A stretch of 27,811 nt of DNA from Deltaproteobacteria bacterium (GTDB lineage Bacteria > Myxococcota_A > UBA9042). The position numbers were made by a program, and so were the translations under genes. Position 1 is the first letter of the stretch; each line of letters starts with the position of its first letter. The notes under the pieces are model-generated. The model saw only the letters and a program-made list of their open reading frames with translations, made no database searches and was not told the origin of the DNA. The stretch spans positions 1-27,811 of the forward strand of contig JACKFC010000049.1 of assembly GCA_020632665.1 (NCBI GenBank), written 5' to 3'. Shown in pieces: positions 14,454-22,263 of the stretch.

Positions 14454-17400
14454 CTATGGACCGCAGGCGGCGACGACCTCGAACCAATCGACCAAGACGC
14501 CGAGGCCCGTGTTGTCGATGCCGTCGATGGTGCGGAAGCCGAGCTCCAGGTCGATGACCCGACCGGCGAAGGCGTCGAGCGGCACCTCCACCTCGAACCA
14601 TTGCTTCATCGGCGTCTTCGGGCCCTTCTGCCAGAGCACGGTCTCCACGCCGGAGCGACGGGCGCGGAGGATCAACTCGTCGTAGAGCGCCGCCCGCTCG
14701 GTGTCGATCCAGAGCCGCAAGCGCGCCGTCGCCTTGCGTCCCGGTGGCAGCTGCAGCGCGGCGCGCAAAGCCGTGCCGCCGTGGCCATCGGGATGCAGGT
14801 CGTAGCTCGCGAGCGCCGGATCGCCGTAATAGAGCACAGCCACCTCGCCCGGCGCGCCCGCGCTGGTCCAGGTCCGCCAACCTTGGCCCGGACCGAGCGT
14901 CGAGACGAGCTGCAGGTCACCCGGAGAGCCGTCGGCGAAGTCGACCCGCCACAGCCCAGGGGTGCAACATCCCTCGGCGCCGGTCGGCTCGTAGACGCAT
15001 TGCCCCGCCTCGCAGCGGTCCTTGCTGCAGAGCGACTCGCCGTCGTAGCAATCGAAGTCCTTGCTACAGGGGCCGACGCGGTGCAGGCATTGGCCGGCTT
15101 CGCAGAGGTCGGTGGTGGTCTCGACCCCGTCGTCACAGTTCAGCGGCACCCCGACGCAGGCGCCGGCCTTGCAGGTGTCGGCGTTGGTGCAGGCCGAGCC
15201 ATCGTCGCAGCTGCCGGCGACCGGCGTGTGCAGGCACGAGCCGGAGTCGGGGTGGCATGCGTCCGCGGTGCAGACCTCGCCGTCGTCGCAATCCTTGGCC
15301 GTGCCGCCCTGGCAGAGCAGGCCGGCGCAGGTCTCGTCTTCGAGGCAGGGGCCGAGGTCGCAGCTCTCGCCGTCGGGCTTGGGCAGCGTCTTGCACGCGC
15401 CCGTCGCCGGATCGCAGACGCCGGCGTTGCACGGGCCGCCGTCGGGGCAGGCGACGACGGGGAGCTGCAACATGCGCAAGCGGTGGTTGTCGAAGTCGGC
15501 GATCCAGACCCGCCCGCCGGCGCCGAGGCTGACGCCGCGCGGCCCCCAAAAGCGGGCGCCGCCGGCGAAGCCGTCGACCCAGCCGGGTTGTTTGCTGCCG
15601 GCGAGCGTCGTCACCGCGAAGACGGGCGAGACCTCGCGGATCGCGTGGTTGCCGCCGTCGACGACGATGAGGCCGCTGTCGCCGCGCACCGCGAGGCTGG
15701 CGATCTCACCGAATTGCGCCTTGGTTCCGACCGCGTTGTAGAAGCCCGGCTGGCCGCCGGCGACCGTCACCACGTAATCGTTGGAGAGCCGGCGAATCCG
15801 GTAGCGCTCGGCGACGAATTGCACGCCCGGCGCGCCGCGCGCCACAGCGACAGGATAGGCCAGTCGCGCCGTGCCGACCGCGCCGTCGACCGATTGCGCC
15901 AAGCCGTCGCCGAAGACGGTGCTGACCACGCCGGCTGCAACGCGGCGCAAGCGGTGGTTGTCGCGGTCGGCGACGAGGACGCTGCCGTCGTGGTCGACCG
16001 CGACGTCGAGCGGCTCGTCGAAGGCAGCCGTGGCAGCCGGGCCGTCGGCGAAGCCCTTGTTGCTGCCGGCGAGGGTGGCGACGACCAGCCCCTCGCCGGT
16101 CTCGCTGACGCTGCGAATCCGCCGGTTGCCGGTGTCGGCGACGTAGATGGTGCTGCCGTCGCGATCCATGCCCGCGGGGAGCAAGAAGCTCGCCGCCGCC
16201 GCTGCACCGTCGGCCTTGCCGGCCTTGCCGCTGCCGGCGAACGCGACGAGTTGGTCGCCCTGCAGGGCCACGATGCGGTTGCCGTCGCTGACCAGCACAC
16301 GGCCGTCGGCCAATTCGAGCGCGCCGCGCGGGTCCGGCAGGCCGACGACGGTCGCCTTGCCCAGCCCGGGCTGCGAGAGGCCGTTGCCGGCGACGGACTC
16401 GACCCAGCCGATGCCCGGGCGGCAATCGCCGTCGAGGCAACGATCGGAGAGCGTGCAGGCGTTGCCGTCGTCGCACGGCGCCGTATTCGCGACGTGACTG
16501 CAGGTTCCGGTCGTCTGGTTGCAGGCGTCGTTGGTGCAGGCGTTGCCATCGTCGCAGGAGGCCGAGAAACCAGCCTTGCCGCAGGGCAAGACGCCGACGC
16601 CGCAGCTCGGCTTGGGCTGCACGTCGAAGGCCTTGGTCAAGCTGGCGAGGAAGGCGTTCTCGTCAGCGCCGTCCGGGGCGAGCAACAAGCCGTTGCCGGC
16701 GCGGGCGAGGTTGCCCGAGCGCTCCACGCCGTTGCCGTCGTTGCTGATGTCGACGACGTGCACCTTGACCCCGAACGGCTTGCCGTCTGGCGAACGCAAC
16801 ACGTCGTACTTCTTGTCGATGCTCGACGTCGCGGCGACGTTGGCGACCGGATCTTCGACGCATTGATTCTGCCCGTTCTTCTTCGGGCAATAGCCGGGCG
16901 CGCCCTCGTTCGCGGTCGGCAGGCAGGGCTGCATCGTCGAGCGGCAGAAAAAGCCGGTGTCCTGGCCTTCGGGCATGCAGCGCAGGGCGCTGGGGGCGCA
17001 GCTGGGCTCGGCGAGCGGGCAGTGGCAGCGCGCGCCGCTGGCGCAATCCGCGTCGGTCGAGCAGGTGAGGCCATAGGCCAGCCGCTTGGCCTGGACCCAG
17101 GGCGAGAAGAACTTGTCGTACCAGTTGTTCTCGCCGCCGTCGGTGAAGACCACGACCGTCGTCTGCCGACACGCGCGGGCCGGATCACGGCAGGCGCCGG
17201 CGTCGCAGAAATAGTTCGGATTCTGACAATCGCCGTCGGCGCTGCAGGCCTTGCCGTCGATCACGACCTTGTTGCGCAGGTATTCGCCGACGTAGAAGAG
17301 CGTCCGGCCGATCGGAGTGCCGCCGATGGCGCGCAGCTCCGGCTCGACGCCGTATTCTTCCTCGCCGTCCATCCAGGACTCGATCTCGGCGCTCGGATCG

Positions 17401-18605
17401 TGGTCGGGCGTCACCGGATAGGGCACACAGAGGACCTCGCCGAGGTTGTCCCAATACCATTTGGTGTCCGGCCCGATGCCCTCTTCGACGGTGTGGCCGG
17501 TCATCGTCCCGTAGCCCAGGTAATAGCCGTTGGCGCACGCCACCGGCGGCTTGAAGTAGGGCGGTTTGGGCGAAGTCGTCGCCTCGGGCGGCAGCCAGAG
17601 CTGCGGGAAGCGGAACATCGCCAGCCGCGTCTTGCTCGGGTCGACGTTGGCGAAGGCCTTGCGGAAGATATTCTTCGAGACGCCCATGCGGTCGCAGGCT
17701 TGGTTCGGCAGCGTGCAGTCGGGCCACTTCTGGTCGTAGCAGATCTTGCCCGGGACCTTGAACGTCATCGAACCCGAAGTATCGAAGACCACGACGAGGT
17801 TGTTCACCACATTGGTGCACTGCCCGGACATGCACCAGGTCTCGGTGCCGCAGGCCATGCCGTCCGGCTTCGGCGGATGGGCGCAGCCGGTGCCGGCCTT
17901 GCACAGGTCGAAGGTGCAGGCGTCGCCGTCGTTGCAGCTCTCCGGGGTCCAGCCCTTCTTCGGATCGACGCAGATCAGCGCGGTATCCTGGTCGGCGCAG
18001 GCGATCTGGCCCTTGCTGCAGCCCTTCGGCTTGCACTGCGCGTTGATGCAGACCTGCTGCGTGTCGGCGCAATCCTCTTCCTCGTCTTCGCCGCTGCCGT
18101 CGTCGCGGCAACGCATCACGCGGGTGCCGTCACAGCGCATCGTGCCCGGCTTGCAGGGCGGCGGGCGGCATTTGCCGTCCTGGCAGAGCTGCCCCTTCGG
18201 ACAATCGGTCGGCAGCCAAGAACCGCCGTTTGCGGCGCACATCGCGACCTGGTCCGTGCCGTAGCAGCGCGTCTCGCCGGGCTTGCAGACGTCGTCCCAG
18301 CACGTCTGATCGAGGCAGAACTTCTCCTGTGGGCAGTTCTGGTCGGTCAGGCATTCGACGCAGTGGCCGGAAGAGAGGTCGCAGACCATGCCGAACGCCG
18401 TGCAATGCGCGTCGTGGACGCATCCGGGCGGGACGAACGCGTCGGGCGTCACGTCCGCTGGCAGCGAGCGGCCGCTGTCGAGCGCGGCGTCGGAGTAGAC
18501 CGCGCCGTCGGCGCCCTGCTGTCGACCGATCTCGGGATCGACCTCGTCGCAGCCCCAAGACGCGGGCAAGAGGGCCAGAATCAGTAGAAAACGCTGCCGA
18601 GTCAT
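14454..18605 (-). CDS. VWA–Cys-module–NHL-propeller lipoprotein
   Basis: A 1383-residue lipoprotein from the ATG at 18605, which has GGAG 7 nt upstream and gives a compact signal ending ASWGC (Cys19). The frame could begin 18 codons earlier, but that would bury the signal. The +2 residue is Asp. Order: short Asp-containing linker; Cys-rich segments (about 40-260); a VWA domain with MIDAS DTSGSM (D275), GGTPIG and FTDGGEN (D489) that carries large Cys-rich inserts; CDDGxxCT modules; six NHL-type propeller repeats (about 735-1047, AGS/DG turns and NHRLR strands); more Cys modules; and a C-terminal region (about 1200-1383) that reads like a beta-sandwich. VWA MIDAS sites bind ligands through a metal ion, and NHL propellers bind proteins, sugars or RNA. 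A surface adhesion or recognition role is inferred. It is divergent from the SLC12-type transporter across 193 bp. Confidence 0.9.
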   Translation of the reverse strand: MTRQRFLLILALLPASWGCDEVDPEIGRQQGADGAVYSDAALDSGRSLPADVTPDAFVPPGCVHDAHCTAFGMVCDLSSGHCVECLTDQNCPQEKFCLDQTCWDDVCKPGETRCYGTDQVAMCAANGGSWLPTDCPKGQLCQDGKCRPPPCKPGTMRCDGTRVMRCRDDGSGEDEEEDCADTQQVCINAQCKPKGCSKGQIACADQDTALICVDPKKGWTPESCNDGDACTFDLCKAGTGCAHPPKPDGMACGTETWCMSGQCTNVVNNLVVVFDTSGSMTFKVPGKICYDQKWPDCTLPNQACDRMGVSKNIFRKAFANVDPSKTRLAMFRFPQLWLPPEATTSPKPPYFKPPVACANGYYLGYGTMTGHTVEEGIGPDTKWYWDNLGEVLCVPYPVTPDHDPSAEIESWMDGEEEYGVEPELRAIGGTPIGRTLFYVGEYLRNKVVIDGKACSADGDCQNPNYFCDAGACRDPARACRQTTVVVFTDGGENNWYDKFFSPWVQAKRLAYGLTCSTDADCASGARCHCPLAEPSCAPSALRCMPEGQDTGFFCRSTMQPCLPTANEGAPGYCPKKNGQNQCVEDPVANVAATSSIDKKYDVLRSPDGKPFGVKVHVVDISNDGNGVERSGNLARAGNGLLLAPDGADENAFLASLTKAFDVQPKPSCGVGVLPCGKAGFSASCDDGNACTNDACNQTTGTCSHVANTAPCDDGNACTLSDRCLDGDCRPGIGWVESVAGNGLSQPGLGKATVVGLPDPRGALELADGRVLVSDGNRIVALQGDQLVAFAGSGKAGKADGAAAAASFLLPAGMDRDGSTIYVADTGNRRIRSVSETGEGLVVATLAGSNKGFADGPAATAAFDEPLDVAVDHDGSVLVADRDNHRLRRVAAGVVSTVFGDGLAQSVDGAVGTARLAYPVAVARGAPGVQFVAERYRIRRLSNDYVVTVAGGQPGFYNAVGTKAQFGEIASLAVRGDSGLIVVDGGNHAIREVSPVFAVTTLAGSKQPGWVDGFAGGARFWGPRGVSLGAGGRVWIADFDNHRLRMLQLPVVACPDGGPCNAGVCDPATGACKTLPKPDGESCDLGPCLEDETCAGLLCQGGTAKDCDDGEVCTADACHPDSGSCLHTPVAGSCDDGSACTNADTCKAGACVGVPLNCDDGVETTTDLCEAGQCLHRVGPCSKDFDCYDGESLCSKDRCEAGQCVYEPTGAEGCCTPGLWRVDFADGSPGDLQLVSTLGPGQGWRTWTSAGAPGEVAVLYYGDPALASYDLHPDGHGGTALRAALQLPPGRKATARLRLWIDTERAALYDELILRARRSGVETVLWQKGPKTPMKQWFEVEVPLDAFAGRVIDLELGFRTIDGIDNTGLGVLVDWFEVVAACGP
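15463..16403 (-). repeat. Six NHL-type beta-propeller repeats within the VWA lipoprotein
   Basis: Six protein repeats of about 52 residues. Repeats 2, 3, 5 and 6 each start with an AG(S/G)-type turn (AFAGSGKAG, ATLAGSNKG, VTVAGGQPG, TTLAGSKQPG). In repeats 2, 3 and 6 the turn leads to DG..A.F..P and closes with a xVADxxNxRIRxVS-like strand. Repeats 1 and 4 are more degenerate, 4 with STVFGDGLA. Six such repeats fit a complete NHL-type propeller. Unlike the Cys arrays, the propeller has no cysteines, so it would fold without disulfides. Confidence 0.8.
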
Positions 18606-18798
18606 CGGATGCTCCAGCGGGCGCAATTGCGCGCGGCGGGCGAATGGATAGCACGGCACGGCGCGGAGATCCGCACCTGAACGTGAGGACTGCCGTGCGC
18701 CGTCGATTGCAGTGATACACAGTCCCGCCGCGCCGCTTCACCTCGCTTCCGCGCTCCCGCGTTCCGTGCCAAACTCCCGCCGCTGGAGGACGGGCTCG
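18606..18798. promoter_or_regulatory. Divergent intergenic region with several palindromes
   Basis: This 193-bp interval separates the divergent VWA lipoprotein and SLC12-type transporter genes and should hold both promoters. I see a perfect 12-bp palindrome gcgcaattgcgc (18621-18632), gcgga-ga-tccgc (18663-18674), and an 8-bp inverted repeat gcacggca (18651-18658) with tgccgtgc (18691-18698). No -35/-10 pair is convincing on either strand. GGAGG at 18785-18789 serves the transporter start. Confidence 0.4.
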
Positions 18799-21189
18799 AT
18801 GAGCGAGAGCAAGACGACAGGTCGTTTCGGCACCTTCGCCGGCGTCTACACGCCGTCGCTGCTGACGATCCTCGGCGTCATCATGTACCTCCGCCTGGGC
18901 TGGGTCGTCGGCCAGGCCGGGCTGATGGGCGCCGTGCTGATCATCGTCCTCGCCCACACGATCTCGGTGCCGACGAGCCTCTCCATCGCGTCCTTGGCGA
19001 GCAACCGCGTCATCGGCGGCGGCGGCGTCTACTACATCATCTCGCGCAGCCTCGGGCTGCCGGTGGGCGCGGCGATCGGCGGCGCGCTCTACATGGCGAC
19101 TGCGCTCGGAACCAGCCTCTACGTCATTGGTTTCTCCGACACCCTGGCAGCCGCGATCGGGCTCGGCGCGGGCGTCGAGGCGCTGCCTGGAAGCGAGGGT
19201 GTGCGCGAGATCCTGGCGCAGGTGGGCCTGCACGATCCGGTGACGGCGATTCGTTGGCTCGGCACCGCGACGCTGGTCGGCCTGACCGCGCTCGCCTTCC
19301 TCTCGGCCAACATGGCCATCAAGGCGCAATACGTCATCATGGGCGCGATCGCGGTCTCGCTGGTCAGCCTGGCGCTCGGCACCTCCCCCGGCTCACCCGC
19401 CGAGGTTCAGCTCTGGCCCTCGACCGATTCACTGCCGATGGAGCTGGTCTTCGCGATCTTCTTTCCCGCCGTGACGGGATTCACCGCGGGTGTCGCGATG
19501 TCGGGCGATCTGAAAGATCCGCTGCGCGCGATCCCCTTCGGCACGCTGACCTCGGTCGGCACCGGCTTGGTCATCTACGTCGGCCTCGCCGTGTTCTTCG
19601 GCCTCACGGTCGATAGCGAAACCCTTCGCTCGAACAAAGATATCTGGGGAAGCTACGCTGCGGTTCCGCAGCTTGTCCTGCTCGGCGTCTGGGGCGCGAC
19701 CCTGTCATCGGCGATCGGCTCGATGCTGGGTGCGCCGCGCATCCTGCAGGCGCTGGCGCTCGACGGCGTCGGCCCGCGGATCCTCGGCCGCGGCGACGGG
19801 CCGGACAACGAGCCGCGCATCGCGACCATCGCCACCTTCGTCATCGCCGAGGCCGGCATCCTGGTCGGCGACCTCGACGTCGTGGCGCGCGTGTTGACGA
19901 TGTTCTTCCTGACCACCTACGGCACGCTCAACCTCGCTTGCGCCCTGGAGAGTTGGGCCAACCCCGACTTCCGTCCGCGCTTCCGCACGCCGGCGTTCAT
20001 CAGCGTGGTCGGCGCCGCCGTCTGCTTCGGCACGATGTTCAAGGTCGACGCCGCGGCGATGGCGCTCGCCTTGGGCGCCGTCACGGGCCTGTACCTCTGG
20101 GTCAAGCGGCGCTCGCTCGAGTTGGACAGCACCGATATCTGGGGCGGCATCTGGCAGTCGTTGGTCCGCTCGGGCCTGTACCGGCTGCAAGGCGCCCGAC
20201 GGAGCGCTGCGGTCTGGCGGCCGAACGTGCTCGTCTTCGGCGGCCACCCGGGGCATCGGCCGGCGCTGCTCAAGTTGGCGCAATGGATCGTGCAGGAGCA
20301 CGGGCTGCTGACCAACTTCACGCTGATGCCGACCGAGCGGCCCAAGCTCGGCGAGTCGCGCGCTTCCGGCAGCTTCCCCGCGGCGGAACACGAGGAACGC
20401 GCCGAGATCACCGACCCCGCCGTGCACCTCCCCAGCCCGGACAGCTACGAAGAGTTGCAGTACCACAGCGTCTTCCACACCACGCGCAGCTGCCCGACGG
20501 TCGCCGACGGGATCTTGAACGCCGCCGATTGGTACGGCCTGGTCGGCCTCGAGCCCAATGCCGCGATGCTCGGTTGGCCGAGGCGGCGGCATCGCTTCGG
20601 CGCATTCTCCGAGACGGTCGCGGCGTTGATGCGGCGTGACCTGAACGTGCTGTTGTTGCGCGTCGATCCGAAGCGCGGCTTCGGCCGCCGCGAGAAGCTC
20701 GACGTGTGGTGGGGCAACCACCAGGACAACGGCGGCCTGATGCTGATGATCGCGCACTTCATCCAGCGCAACCCGGCGTGGGCCCGGGCACGGGTGCGCG
20801 TCGTCACCGTCGTCCCCGACCGCAGCGAGATCCGCAACCGCGAGCGCGCGCTGCGCCGATTGCTCAACGCCGGACGGGTCCGCGCCGAGGTCGTCGTGAT
20901 GGACGGCTCGCTCGAGTCGCGTCCGCCGCTCGAGGTGCTGCGCACGCGGAGCAAGCACGCCGACTTGGTGTTGATGGGCATCGCGCCGCCGACCGAAGAC
21001 GCCGCGGCTTGGACCGAGACGCAGCAGGACAAGACCGAGGAGCTCGGCGCGGTCCTCTTCGTCTCGGCGGCAACCAGCGCCCGTGGCGGCACGCCGCTCG
21101 GCCTCGACGCCGACGCCCACCTCGCGGTGGACACCGCGCCGGATGGTGACCTCGAGCCGGTGCCGGCCAGGATCGAGAGCGTGCTCTAG
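18799..21189 (+). CDS. SLC12-type cation–chloride cotransporter homologue
   Basis: A 796-residue inner-membrane transporter of the amino acid–polyamine–organocation superfamily. The ATG at 18799 has GGAGG 9 nt upstream. The N-terminal TFAGVYTPSLLTILGVIMYL, then RLGWVVGQAG, is the SLC12 signature of the first membrane helix. Many further hydrophobic segments run to about residue 433, ending at LYLWVKRRSLELDS. The long soluble C-terminal half (about 434-796) keeps SLC12-specific elements: WRPNVLVFGGHPGHRPALLK, LEPNAAMLGWP, and LDVWWGNHQDNGGLMLMIAHFI around residue 635. It should move Cl- with Na+ and/or K+; ion choice cannot be read here. The acyltransferase gene follows 26 bp later, suggesting co-transcription. 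Confidence 0.9.
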   Translation: MSESKTTGRFGTFAGVYTPSLLTILGVIMYLRLGWVVGQAGLMGAVLIIVLAHTISVPTSLSIASLASNRVIGGGGVYYIISRSLGLPVGAAIGGALYMATALGTSLYVIGFSDTLAAAIGLGAGVEALPGSEGVREILAQVGLHDPVTAIRWLGTATLVGLTALAFLSANMAIKAQYVIMGAIAVSLVSLALGTSPGSPAEVQLWPSTDSLPMELVFAIFFPAVTGFTAGVAMSGDLKDPLRAIPFGTLTSVGTGLVIYVGLAVFFGLTVDSETLRSNKDIWGSYAAVPQLVLLGVWGATLSSAIGSMLGAPRILQALALDGVGPRILGRGDGPDNEPRIATIATFVIAEAGILVGDLDVVARVLTMFFLTTYGTLNLACALESWANPDFRPRFRTPAFISVVGAAVCFGTMFKVDAAAMALALGAVTGLYLWVKRRSLELDSTDIWGGIWQSLVRSGLYRLQGARRSAAVWRPNVLVFGGHPGHRPALLKLAQWIVQEHGLLTNFTLMPTERPKLGESRASGSFPAAEHEERAEITDPAVHLPSPDSYEELQYHSVFHTTRSCPTVADGILNAADWYGLVGLEPNAAMLGWPRRRHRFGAFSETVAALMRRDLNVLLLRVDPKRGFGRREKLDVWWGNHQDNGGLMLMIAHFIQRNPAWARARVRVVTVVPDRSEIRNRERALRRLLNAGRVRAEVVVMDGSLESRPPLEVLRTRSKHADLVLMGIAPPTEDAAAWTETQQDKTEELGAVLFVSAATSARGGTPLGLDADAHLAVDTAPDGDLEPVPARIESVL

Positions 21190-21215
21190 CCAATCACCCT
21201 GCTGCCGAGGACGAG

Positions 21216-22202
21216 ATGCTGACCCTGGAGCGACTCCGCAACATCAAGCTGACCCATCGCCCCCCGGGCCAGGTCGTCTTTGCCAACACCGTCCTGCGCT
21301 GGGACTACCTGCTGCCACGACGCACCGACATCGTCCTCGAGGGACTCGAACACATCCCGACCGATCGAACCGTATTCTTCGCGATGAACCATACGGACCG
21401 TTATAATTACTGGCCTTTTCAATACGAACTCTACCGCCGCGGGCTGCCGTTCACCGCCACCTGGGTCAAGGGCAAATACTACGAGCACCCGGCGATGGCC
21501 GCGTTCATGGACGCCTGCAACAATATCCCGCTGCCGTCGCGCGGCTACGTGATCGCGACCGAGTTTCGCGCTCGGATGGGGCGCCAGCCCAGCGGCAAGG
21601 AGTACCGCGCCCTGCGCGACCGCGTCGACCGCCGCGTCGCCAGCGACACCGCGATGGACGAGTTGCCCGAAGCGGCGCGACGCTTCGTCGAGGCGTTCTG
21701 CGGCAGTACCGACGGCGAGCGCTTCATCGCCGCCTTCGACGCGCTCTGGGCCGACTATTTGCGGGAGATCGTCCGGTTGACCCGCCACGCGCTCGAGCGC
21801 GCGGGCAACAACCTGCTCGTCTTCCCCGAGGGCACCCGCAGCAAGACCCTGCGCAAGGGGCAGACCGGCCTGATGCAGATGGCGTGGCACCTCGGCCACG
21901 ATATCGTGCCAGTGGGCTGCAACGGCAGCGACGACTGCTACCCCGGGAATTCGCCGTTCTCCCGCGGTGGCCGCATCGTCTACCGGATCGGCCCGCCGCT
22001 CCGCCTCGACGGCCCCGAGTTGCTGCCGCACGCCGTCCCGACCGACCAACTGCCGCTGACCTTCGCGGCCAACGAGCGCTACCGCGACCGCTACGAGGCC
22101 GCGACCGCGGTCCTGATGCAGGCGATCGGCCGCCTCCTCGACGAACGCTACCTCCACGCCGAGAACGCGGCCGGCGAGCAGGGCGTGGGGCGCTTCCTGT
22201 GA
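21216..22202 (+). CDS. PlsC-type acyltransferase (1-acylglycerol-3-phosphate acyltransferase-like)
   Basis: A 328-residue membrane-associated acyltransferase, expected to transfer a fatty acyl chain to a lysophosphatidate-like acceptor in phospholipid synthesis. Motif III FPEGTRS (203-209) is intact. Motif I reads MNHTDRYN (57-64): the family HX4D becomes HX4N, with H59 kept and Asn64 where Asp normally completes the charge relay; D61 lies two residues after the histidine. The middle (about 110-190) contains a charged insert not usual in short PlsC proteins. GAGG/GAG lies before the ATG. It is 26 bp downstream of the transporter and 61 bp upstream of the next lipoprotein. Activity is probable but the motif change leaves substrate and mechanism open. 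Confidence 0.82.
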   Translation: MLTLERLRNIKLTHRPPGQVVFANTVLRWDYLLPRRTDIVLEGLEHIPTDRTVFFAMNHTDRYNYWPFQYELYRRGLPFTATWVKGKYYEHPAMAAFMDACNNIPLPSRGYVIATEFRARMGRQPSGKEYRALRDRVDRRVASDTAMDELPEAARRFVEAFCGSTDGERFIAAFDALWADYLREIVRLTRHALERAGNNLLVFPEGTRSKTLRKGQTGLMQMAWHLGHDIVPVGCNGSDDCYPGNSPFSRGGRIVYRIGPPLRLDGPELLPHAVPTDQLPLTFAANERYRDRYEAATAVLMQAIGRLLDERYLHAENAAGEQGVGRFL

Positions 22203-22263
22203 TGTCGGTCGAGGTTGCCAGCGGGGCCCGTAGCCGCCACCCTGAAGGACGAGGAGGCGCGGG

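Noticed and set aside
14601..18587. 1328-codon plus-strand frame opposite the VWA lipoprotein
   Set aside because: The opposite strand encodes clear VWA and NHL motifs with a lipoprotein signal; this frame has only Ala/Val/Arg-rich composition.
18606..18659. Upstream start for the VWA lipoprotein at 18659
   Set aside because: It would place 18 residues before a good lipoprotein signal; the ATG at 18605 has a GGAG site and gives a normal signal length.
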